A program made the translations under genes and the position numbers. From NCBI GenBank assembly GCA_038501625.1, contig JAZAYU010000088.1:124001-188000 (forward strand): a DNA stretch of 64,000 nt, in the 5' to 3' direction. Positions 47,918 to 59,900 of this stretch are shown here, piece by piece. The notes beneath the pieces were generated by a model, which saw only the letters and a program-made list of their open reading frames with translations, ran no database searches and was not told where the DNA came from. The stretch comes from Corbicula japonica. Taxonomy: Eukaryota; Mollusca; Bivalvia; Venerida; Cyrenidae. Within the stretch, counting starts at the first letter, position 1; every line of letters starts with the position of its first letter.

Positions 47918-50900
47918 TCAAATGAACATACTCAGAAACAAAACAAACACAGCAACAAAGATTACAAAGAAAATCACAAATCCTTTCTGTGATGGTTTTG
48001 TCTTGAACCCTAGGGGTCTGGTCTTTAAGGGGGATAGTGTTCTGTCCCATTGTGTCATGATAGCATTCCTAGCACCTTTCCAGGCCCCAGGCCCCTCAAG
48101 TCTGTACTGGTAAGGGGTGCAGGGGCCAAACACACACTTGAAGGCAAGAACTGGGTCCCTAAACAACATCTTCTCTGTAAGAAAGACAGTGACTGTTTAA
48201 ATAACAGCACAACCATTTTATCAGCAATTTATCACTTCAATTACAATGGCTTAGAGGGAGACTTGGGAGAAATAGTCACCCAAATTTTTTGAACTTCTCT
48301 CCCTTCTCAGCCAAGAGATGTTTCATGCAGAAAGTCAAAATCGTTTTTAGACTACCTTTTCTGACAACTTAAGCCAATCCCTGATTACAGTGTTATTCAT
48401 TATTTTCTAAGTAAATGTTTTTGATTTAACAGTAAATCTTGAAAAAAGAGCTGTTACAGGAATCAGAATGCTTGAATGCTCGAATTGTATCATTGAAAAT
48501 AAAATTCCAAAACAAAAACTTACTAAAATCTGGCATGCATCCAATCAACTTCGCTAACTCATCAAGAAATGGTATGAAGTCTACTTGTATAGTATGCCGC
48601 TGACTTTTCACATATTTCTGAGCCATTTTCTCCTTCTTCTCTTGGATGTCTTTCCACATTTCTGCTCTAGATGGTAAACTAGCAATTCCCTGAATAAAAC
48701 AGAACAGTTTTGCTATTAAATGGACCTTTTTGATAATTTATGATGGATAAGTCCACACCAAACACAATTATTTATTCATTACTTGTTTTATTTACCAATA
48801 TTTACTCTATACATATGAATTTAATCACCAGTGTGAACAGTGTAGATCCAGATCATCTGGCATGCCTTCTGATCAGGATCTACATTGTTCGCATCATGGT
48901 CAGAAATAACCTAATGAGAACAAACTTTGCATAGTTTTCTATTGAGTTACACACACATGGTATCAAGTAATATAATAATTGTTCTGATGTTCAACACAAC
49001 TATTGCCTCAGTTATTACATCCTTTATCATCTGATAAAATTCTTGTTTGTGTAAACTCTGCCAAGTTTTGCATGAACTAAATAAAAAATGAGGCAGTTCA
49101 CAGAGTATACACACAATAACAAATAAAAATTTATAACTAGGCTGCATCCACAGGACAATGATGTTCATGAAGTCATTTCTGAATATGTGTCACATGAAAA
49201 TGGTGCACATTATTTACTTTTTTCTTAATTTATTTGGTACTATTTTCTCATAACTAATATGTGATTTTTTGCTTACTTTGACTATGTAATTTTAAGGCAA
49301 ATTAAGAAATCAAATTACACACTCTAATTAATTAAAATTACTCACTAATTAAATTAGTGTGTATATTATAAAACATTAGTTAATTTTTGCTGATATTTGG
49401 ATTTGTGCATGCCCGAGCATAAAAGATTTGTAAATCAAAAACATTTACTTAGAAAATAATGAATAACACTGTAATCAGGGATTGGCTTAAGTTGTCAGAA
49501 CAGGGAGTCTAAAAACGATTATGACTTTCTGCATGAAAATTATTGAAAACAACAATATGCTTGCAACATGGATTTTACTTAAACACAATTATTTCTGTAT
49601 TTTTCTTGATAAAGAACAAGTGTTCGAAAATTCGAAAGTAAAGAGTGTGTATTATTTATAAATCAAATTAAGAAATTATGTCTGCCCAACTTTTTATGTC
49701 ATTTCTTGATTGACATCAGATGTTCAAAGGCACCTTTTCCCATAATGCATCCCATATTTGTATAATGTCCTTTCTAGTCGAAGAGATGTTTGACAAGAGA
49801 AGGTTCAATTACAATGAAAATAACTCATAAATCCCATAAATCTAGAAAAAATTGTCACAGGCACAACTTTTTTTTTTATTAACCATCAAGACATCTTGCC
49901 TAATCATCTGTGCCATTTTTTATTTGAAGAATTTTGTACAAATGCATATAACAAGTATTGATTTTTAAGGTCTGCTTTATGTGCCTAATTCATGGGGTCA
50001 TAATAACAAAATTTATATATTATAGCACAAAAAAATGAAATCATTGATGCTGCATGTTAAACCAATGAAATAGCAGCATAAATGCATAGTTGAAATTACA
50101 TAGAGGATATTTGTTTTTACCAGTGTAAGATAGAAATATATTTCACCGAGTGAGCTCAGGAATTCGTATTTTCACGAGTTGCGAAGCAATGAGTGAAAAT
50201 AAATAATTCCTGAGTTCTCAAGTGAAATATATTTCTATCTTTCACTGGTAAAAACAAATTTTCTTTTTATTTTAATGCTTTTAATGCACAATTAGTGTGA
50301 ATTTGACGGAAAAATTACATGAAATGGCACCAAAAAGTTTGTTTATGATGTGACGTCATGACTCATATAACTAAATTTGAGCCTGTTTTCAAAACGTACT
50401 CATTCGGAATGATATGTGCGTTTGGGTACCAACGTGAAAAATCAGTGAAAATAAAAATGATATTCCACTGTTTGAAAACAGTGAAATACCACTTTTATTT
50501 CACCGGGAAAACTCTATAATTCACCGGAAAGCATAAAATAAAATGTATTACCTTGAACACTCTAGTAGCCAGTCTGCACTGCAGTTCACAGATCGGCATT
50601 ATAGCACCAACAGGCTGAAAAAATCCAATTGTCGCTAACGTCTGCTTTTCCAAATCTGGCGGGAAAGCATATTTAAACAAGTCTACTTCATTATTCTTCA
50701 CTTCAATCACTGAAGAGTCTAAAAATGGAAAACCAAAAATATACCCAGTGGCAAGTAACACAACATCTATATCATCTTCAAATGTCCCATCATCAAATTT
50801 TACACCTGTTTCCGTAAATTCCACAACATTTGGTTTCACTTTCACTGCTCCGCAGACAATTCGGTTTGGTAAATCGTCATTAACCATAGGATGCTGCGAG

Positions 50901-53900
50901 AAGACTCGGTGGTTTGGTTTTAGAGAGTACAATTCGTGGTCAAATTTCTTGTTAAGCTGGCTTTCTCCTACTGAATTTGCAAAATTTGGGAAAGTGGACT
51001 GAATTTTGTTCAGAAATCGAGATAGACCAAGCATATCAAGTGGTAACCCATGGTCTGCTATTCTGTTCAAGATCCAAGTTCCTCTTCTTGTGCTTAGGAA
51101 AACCTATGAAAAAACAAAAGCCCACAATAATATTCATCTCGTTATGCAAAATTAAGTGATAACACAGTAACATAAATAAATAACTGCAGTTAAGGTATCG
51201 CAAACATTACAAATGGCGAAGACAGGCTAAAATTTCAAAAAATGAATTTTGGGGGAAGTACTTATTGCCACCTAGATTTTAGTAAATAAATGGATTTAGC
51301 TATGGATGTAGTAAATGTTTGCAAGCTCACTTGAGTCTAATTCATGTTCTAATTACCCAGCACATACTAAAACAAAAGAAAAACCATTTGCATGAGAACT
51401 CTGAAATTCATGAAAAATATACCAAAGCAACTCATACCTGAAACTAGATGTTTTTTGTGAAAAACGCATGTCTCCCCCCTGCGCCGCCCCCCCACCCTGC
51501 GCCCAGACCCCTGTGACCTTGACCTTTGACCTACTGATCCCATAATCAATAGGGTTCTTCTACTCAATAAGGGCTATTACCCTATTTAGTTTGAATGCTC
51601 TGGGTCAAGCGGTACTCCAGTAATTGACCGGATACGGTTTTTACTCTTCGGGGCCCCTGTGACCTTGACCTTTGACCTACTGACCCCAAAATCAATAGCA
51701 GTCCTCTACTCAATAAGGGCTACCACCCTATGAAGTTTGGAGGCTCTGGGTCAAAGGGTACTTGAGTTATTGAGCGGAAACGGTTTTCACTCTTTGGGTC
51801 ACTGTGACCTTGACCTTTGACCTACTGACCCCAAATCAATAGGGTTCTTCTCAATAAGGGCTATCACCCTATGAAGTTTGAAGGCTCTGGGTCAAAGGGT
51901 ACTCAAGTTATTGAGTGGAAACGAAGTGTGAAAGACGGACAGACGGAGTGACGGACAGAGCAAAAACAATATGTCTCCCCCAGAGGGGGAGGGGGGGGGG
52001 GGGAGACATAATAAGTTTATGCTGGTCTACAATGTTTAGTGCCAATTCGTCAAAATAATGTTAGGGTTTTCAAGAAATTCAAAGAAACCTTACTTCCTAC
52101 TTTCACTTTCTANNNNNNNNNNNNNNNNNNNNNNNNNNNNNNNNNNNNNNNNNNNNNNNNNNNNNNNNNNNNNNNNNNNNNNNNNNNNNNNNNNNNNNNN
52201 NNNNNNNNNNNNNNNNNNNNNNNNNNNNNNNNNNNNNNNNNNNNNNNNNNNNNNNNNNNNNNNNNNNNNNNNNNNNNNNNNNNNNNNNNNNNNNNNNNNN
52301 NNNNNNNNNNNNNNNNNNNNNNNNNNNNNNNNNNNNNNNNNNNNNNNNNNNNNNNNNNNNNNNNNNNNNNNNNNNNNNNNNNNNNNNNNNNNNNNNNNNN
52401 NNNNNNNNNNNNNNNNNNNNNNNNNNNNNNNNNNNNNNNNNNNNNNNNNNNNNNNNNNNNNNNNNNNNNNNNNNNNNNNNNNNNNNNNNNNNNNNNNNNN
52501 NNNNNNNNNNNNNNNNNNNNNNNNNNNNNNNNNNNNNNNNNNNNNNNNNNNNNNNNNNNNNNNNNNNNNNNNNNNNNNNNNNNNNNNNNNNNNNNNNNNN
52601 NNNNNNNNNNNNTTCATGAAGTCATTTCGGAATATGTGTCACATGAAAATGGTGCACATTATTTACTTTTTTCTTAATTTATTTGGTACTATTTTCTCAT
52701 AACTAATATGTGATTTTTTGCTTACTTTGACTATGTAATTTTAAGGCAAATTAAGAAATCAAATTACACACTCTAATTAATTAAAATTACTCACTAATTA
52801 AATTAGTGTGTATATTATAAAACATTAGTTAATTTTTGCTGATATTTGGATTTGTGCATGCCCGAGCTTAAAAGATTTGTAAATCAAAAACATTTACTTA
52901 GAAAATAATGAATAACACTGTAATCAGGGATTGGCTTAAGTTGTCAGAACAGGGAGTCTAAAAACGATTATGACTTTCTGCATGAAAATTATTGAAAACA
53001 ACAATATGCTTGCAACATGGATTTTACTTAAACACAATTATTTCTGTATTTTTCTTGATAAAGAACAAGTGTTCGAAAATTCGAAAGTAAAGAGTGTGTA
53101 TTATTTATAAATCAAATTAAGAAATTATGTCTGCCCAACCTTTTTATGTCATTTCTTGATTGACATCAGATGTTCAAAGGCACCTTTTCCCATAATGCAT
53201 CCCATATTTGTATAATGTCCTTTCTAGTCGAAGAGATGTTTGACAAGAGAAGGTTCAATTACAATGAAAATAACTCATAAATCCCATAAATCTAGAAAAA
53301 ATTGTCACAGGCACAACTTTTTTTTTTATTAACCATCAAGACATCTTGCCTAATCATCTGTGCCATTTTTTATTTGAAGAATTTTGTACAAATGCATATA
53401 ACAAGTATTGATTTTTAAGGTCTGCTTTATGTGCCTAATTCATGGGGTCATAATAACAAAATTTATATATTATAGCACAAAAAAATGAAATCATTGATGC
53501 TGCATGTTAAACCAATGAAATAGCAGCATAAATGCATAGTTGAAATTACATAGAGGATATTTGTTTTTACCAGTGTAAGATAGAAATATATTTCACCGAG
53601 TGAGCTCAGGAATTCGTATTTTCACGAGTTGCGAAGCAATGAGTGAAAATAAATAATTCCTGAGTTCTCAAGTGAAATATATTTCTATCTTTCACTGGTA
53701 AAAACAAATTTTCTTTTTATTTTAATGCTTTTAATGCACAATTAGTGTGAATTTGACGGAAAAATTACATGAAATGGCACCAAAAAGTTTGTTTATGATG
53801 TGACGTCATGACTCATATAACTAAATTTGAGCCTGTTTTCAAAACGTACTCATTCGGAATGATATGTGCGTTTGGGTACCAACGTGAAAAATCAGTGAAA

Positions 53901-56900
53901 ATAAAAATGATATTCCACTGTTTGAAAACAGTGAAATACCACTTTTATTTCACCGGGAAAACTCTATAATTCACCGGAAAGCATAAAATAAAATGTATTA
54001 CCTTGAACACTCTAGTAGCCAGTCTGCACTGCAGTTCACAGATCGGCATTATAGCACCAACAGGCTGAAAAAATCCAATTGTCGCTAACGTCTGCTTTTC
54101 CAAATCTGGCTGGAAAGCATATTTAAACAAGTCTACTTCATTATTCTTCACTTCAATCACTGAAGAGTCTAAAAATGGAAAACCAAAAATATACCCAGTG
54201 GCAAGTAACACAACATCTATATCATCTTCAAATGTCCCATCATCAAATTTTACACCTGTTTCCGTAAATTCCACAACATTTGGTTTCACTTTCACTGCTC
54301 CGCAGACAATTCGGTTTGGTAAATCGTCATTAACCATAGGATGCTGCGAGAAGACTCGGTGGTTTGGTTTTAGAGAGTACAATTCGTGGTCAAATTTCTT
54401 GTTAAGCTGGCTTTCTCCTACTGAATTTGCAAAATTTGGGAAAGTGGACTGAATTTTGTTCAGAAATCGAGATAGACCAAGCATATCAAGTGGTAACCCA
54501 TGGTCTGCTATTCTGTTCAAGATCCAAGTTCCTCTTCTTGTGCTTAGGAAAACCTATGAAAAAACAAAAGCCCACAATAATATTCATCTCGTTATGCAAA
54601 ATTAAGTGATAACACAATAACATAAATAAATAACTGCAGTTAAGGTATCGCAAACATTACAAATGGCGAAGACAGGCTAAAATTTCAAAAAATGAATTTT
54701 GGGGGAAGTACTTATTGCCACCTAGATTTTAGTAAATAAATGGATTTAGCTATGGATGTAGTAAATGTTTGCAAGCTCACTTGAGTCTAATTCATGTTCT
54801 AATTACCCAGCACATACTAAAACAAAAGAAAAACCATTTGCATGAGAACTCTGAAATTCATGAAAAATATACCAAAGCAACTCATACCTGAAACTAGATG
54901 TTTTTTGTGAAAAACGCATGTCTCCCCCCTGCGCCGCCCCCCCACCCTGCGCCCAGACCCCTGTGACCTTGACCTTTGACCTACTGATCCCATAATCAAT
55001 AGGGTTCTTCTACTCAATAAGGGCTATTACCCTATTTAGTTTGAATGCTCTGGGTCAAGCGGTACTCCAGTAATTGACCGGATACGGTTTTTACTCTTCG
55101 GGGCCCCTGTGACCTTGACCTTTGACCTACTGACCCCAAAATCAATAGCAGTCCTCTACTTAATAAGGGCTACCACCCTATGAAGTTTGGAGGCTCTGGG
55201 TCAAAGGGTACTTGAGTTATTGAGCGGAAACGGTTTTCACTCTTTGGGTCACTGTGACCTTGATCTTTGACCTACTGACCCCAAATCAATAGGGTTCTTC
55301 TCAATAAGGGCTATCACCCTATGAAGTTTGAAGGCTCTGGGTCAAAGGGTACTCAAGTTATTGAGTGGAAACGAAGTGTGAAAGACGGACAGACGGTGTG
55401 ACGGACAGACGGTGTGACGGACAGAGCAAAAACAATATGTCTCCCCCAGAGGGGGAGACATAATAAGTTTATGCTGGTCTACAATGTTTAGTGCCAATTC
55501 GTCAAAATAATGTTAGGGTTTTCAAGAAATTCAAAGAAACCTTACTTCCTACTTTCACTTTCTACTTTCACTTTGAACCAGGAAGTAAGATTTCCTTGAA
55601 TGTGTATATATCAAGGAAAGGGTTAAATTGTTTGTATTTTGTATCCTAAAGAAGGTGTTAACATTATAATCCTGTTTGGTATTGGTTCAACCATGTTTAG
55701 GAAAATCTATGGAAAAGAAAAAAATAAACTCATATCAATTCAAGATCTGTGTTTATTTGAATACACTTGAATACACTAGTCAAAAGTTCTAAGTGCACAC
55801 TTGATAAATGTTAATTTTTCCAATAATTTGATTGAATCTTTCAAAATAGTGTAAATTACAATGAAGAAGAATCAATATTCTATTAAAGCACACCAAACAT
55901 TTTAAGTCTGCTTAACCAGATTAAAAAATAATAATATTTTAGCTCACTTGTTCTCAGAAAGAAATTCTCAAGTTAATTATCATTGCATCGGCTATCATTT
56001 TTGATCGTTTTCTCATCTCTGTATAATTTAAATTTCACGCAGATTTAAAGGAAATACTGTAGTTTGCCATTCCATTGCACTGAAATAGCTTTCTGTAGCT
56101 TTGTAATGGTCTGCTGGGCACGATGCGCCAACATACTCAACTTTATTTTATCCATAACGTTTTTACAGGATTTCAAAGAGAAAATTCCTTTGTTCACACA
56201 ATGTTTTGTGCCAAAAGTTTTTTAATTGTCTAGCAGTTTGGGATGATACAATTTTCTATGATAGATGTGTAACAGCCTTTCCAAACGAAAAAAATGTATT
56301 CATTTCGGTAAAATTGACCGGTTTTCGGATACGCCTTTTGACCGAATAAGCGTCATTTTCGGATAATTCGATATTGAAGTTTATTGAATTTCTATAAATT
56401 TTAGTTTTAAATTTTTATTTATTGGACACTTATCCAACAAATTTTACACTTATTTTTTCGAGTTTACGTTGTTTTACGTAAATATTTAATGACGTAATTG
56501 AGTAACATCAGCGTGCAACGTAAGCAACGTAATCAATCTAGAAAAAAAATATCGTTTGATTTTCTTCTTAAATTAATAAAATATGCAAAAAAAAGGTATT
56601 TCTTTTGCATTTACGAAAACCGTCAAGATTTCTTTACAACAAATTTGAAGTTGTGCCTGTGAAAAGAATTTTGACGGCAATGTCGTTGTCTGCTGACGTC
56701 AACCGTTCCATGGTTACAATTTGTTGGTGTGTTTTTCGTGTTTGTCTTGAGTCGGTGAACATGTGAAAAACAAAAACGATTGTAAAAAAATAAATTTCGC
56801 TTGCCGCACGGGGATAATGCATAAAAAGCGTATGCCGACGTGGATGACGTAAAACGTAAAACATATGCACGGTTTTCAAAAAATTATTGTTGTTTGATCA

Positions 56901-59900
56901 TTATTAACTTTAAGTCAAACTTTCATTCTATTTGAATAAGTTTACTTTAAGATATTCAAAATTGAAAAGTGTGCACTTAGAACTTTTGACCAGTGTACTT
57001 GTGTCACCACAAAAGGTGACACAATCAATGGTATCAATTCATTTTGTTATGTGGACATGACCTTTCTACAGTAACTGGTCTCAAACAAGTTCTGCTGTTG
57101 TTGCTTTTATAAATAAGTCAAGCCATGTCAAAAAAGCCAAAGTCAGAGGGTATATATTTTTTTAAATATAAAAATCTGTCCTTCCATCTAATACAAACGA
57201 AAATCAAAAACCAATTATTGAATTCAGTAAATTACCTGAGATGCCACTCTGCTCAGTTCTACTGCTGCATCCCCGCCGGAATTTCCTATCCCAACAATGA
57301 CAATTCTCTTGTCCTCATAACCACCTATGTGTTTGTAATCATGGGTATGTAATACTTTGCCTTGGAACCTGAAAACAGTATTAACCTTTACTCCATATAT
57401 AAACATTTTATTGCATGTGTGACCAGCATAGATCCAGATCAGCCAGCACATTTGTGCTGACTGAACAGGATAAATTATACTGTTCTCTTTTCAGTCAGAA
57501 ATAATCTAATAAATGAAAAATCAAGTAGTGTAGATCCAGATCAGACTGCACCAATGGGGAGACATTTCCATCTGGAACAGTCCACTGATATGCAGGCTGA
57601 TCTGGCTTTACAATGAATGCCTAGATTTGAAGGTGTACCATGACGAAAGGGGTTAATGGCCACTCTTAGCTGTCAGTGAAATATCTATAATTTCATGCTT
57701 GGCAGCCTTTTCTTTAACTGTTTTCTCAATATACATGTACATGTATATGGATTTTATTGCATGTGCAACCAGTATGGATCCAGATCAATTGGTACATCCA
57801 AACTATCTGATTTGGATCTACAGTGTTTGCTGTGTGCTGGAGACTTTTAGAGTTGATGCTTGTGTTGGTTCTACCACTTTGCTTGACATTTTAGATTGGT
57901 CTCCATTCTAAGCTTAATTACCTTGGGCCCTGAAATGTTATCTAAGAAAGCATGATAAAATATTGAACACTTCACTCACTAAATGAACGTAATGGTAATG
58001 GACTCAGCTTCCTTAGGTTCTTAGCAAGTCCATTCACTGTTTATCTCAGTGTTTTACAGAAACATTTTAACTGAAGAGCAAACTATATACACTGAACAGA
58101 CTGAACAGAAGCGCAAACCAATATGGGTCTACACTGGCTGAAAAATATGATAATTGCCGTGCTAAGCACATAAAACAGGGGCAGATCCATAGGCAGCTCA
58201 GTGGTGTTGCTGGAACCCTGTTGTAGGCAGCAGTTTTTAATTGTGATGGGAATGTTTGGCCAGAAAGTTAGAAATTATCAAGTAACTACCCCAAGGCTGC
58301 CCAAATGAACCCCATCTCTGGAAATCTTGCATGCCCCTTAAAGGGTTAATACTGTTACCTGTCCAGTCCTGGGAATGTAGGTTTGTGAACTTCAGCATGG
58401 TGACCTGTACAGACCAGCACAGCATCATACACTATCTCCTCTGTCTTCCCTAATAATAAAACATGTGAACGACTTTAGTTTACACTATATAAACACCTCT
58501 AAACAATAAACATAAACTTCCCTAATAATAACACAAGTGAATGACTTAAGAACACTAAATAAATTCAAACTCAGCAAGTTGGAATTTCGGTCAAGTTTGC
58601 TAGGTGGACCTATTACATTCTGCAAGGCAGTAGTAACAGTCAAATTCAGCAAGAAAAAAATAAGTCAAGTTCAACAAGTTGAGATCTTCACTCAAGTTCA
58701 GCATGGCTGGGAAATATTGGTCATGTATATAAAACTAACCTAATCACATGTCATATAATTTTTTCCTGGACTAATGTCTGCCATTTTCTAAACATCTACA
58801 GCATCTCCACTGTAATGACTAGACATTCTTTAAAAAAGTCATTTAAATGAGATAACAGTTAAATTAAATATTGTAGTAGATCAGTTACCTGTTATCTTAT
58901 TGTGGACTTTGATGTCCCATTTTCCTGTGGTCTCAAAATCCTTATGCTTCTTAATGTGAACAATCTGAAAGTTCAAAATTAAAGATTAAATAAAATATAA
59001 CGGAATAAATAAATTTATTATCTCACACCAAGTTTAAGTTTCAAATGTTGTACTAAGCACACAAGTCCACTTTTCATTTAGATAATTTTATGTGAAATTC
59101 AGATTGGAATGTTTAATTTCTTGATACTGGAAGCCATTCCATTATTCCCCACATTCCTTCATGGAGATATAGAAAAAGTAAGAGTCCACTACACTACAAG
59201 ATGCCTTTCAATGAAACTTTGCACAAATGAATGTTACTAATGTATCTTCATTTTGCCTATGGTAAGACACATTAAAACAGTTAAAAAATAAGGATATCTA
59301 AAAATTCCCTAAACTTCTATTTACATATATTCACAAAAACTAAACAACACTAAACATCATTTTAAATTCCCACATGAGTAATATGATACTGACAATTGTA
59401 TATCTTCTTGTGTCCTCATGACTTACATATGTAAACTACATGTATATGAGATATTAGTAAAAGTGTGTTTGACCTTCAATTTTCTGACATTGTTTCATAG
59501 TTTCAGTTTAAACATACAACATGTACATGTCTAGCACTGATCAGTTAAAATTCCAGTTTTCATATATAAACTGGGTGGGAGTTTTTGCAGCCAATTGGGC
59601 CATAACATATAATATGGAGAAAATAGTGTGATCTTGCCTCTAAAGGATAAAAAAACAGATGTAAAGTAATATTTTGAGTAATACTGATTGATTTGTAGGA
59701 ATTTTTATAGTTAATGGCATATCAACACTGCCATATCAACCTACTGAAGGATAACATTATTACATGTATGTAGTTTGATTATTACATGTATGTAGATTGA
59801 TAACTAAGTCTAGCACCTATGTCTAATATCTAAGTCTAATATGTTTCTAATGGACTCTATTTCAGGTGCAATAGGCCAACATTTAAAAGTTGCCCTTCTG

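Larger units (their letters stand above)
49164..52112. repeat. Duplicated 2.95-kb segment, copy A (left of gap)
   Basis: The copy matches 52613-55564 base for base with only a handful of differences: 49180 T/G, CGAGCAT/CGAGCTT, CAACTTTTT/CAACCTTTTT, an exon change GGCGGG/GGCTGG, and length changes in a G-run and a CGGACAGACGG repeat. It ends exactly at the N run. It includes one copy of FMO exon 6. Confidence 0.95.

Noticed and set aside
50748..51002. 84-residue plus-strand frame, repeated at 54198-54452
   Set aside because: It is the antisense shadow of FMO exon 6.
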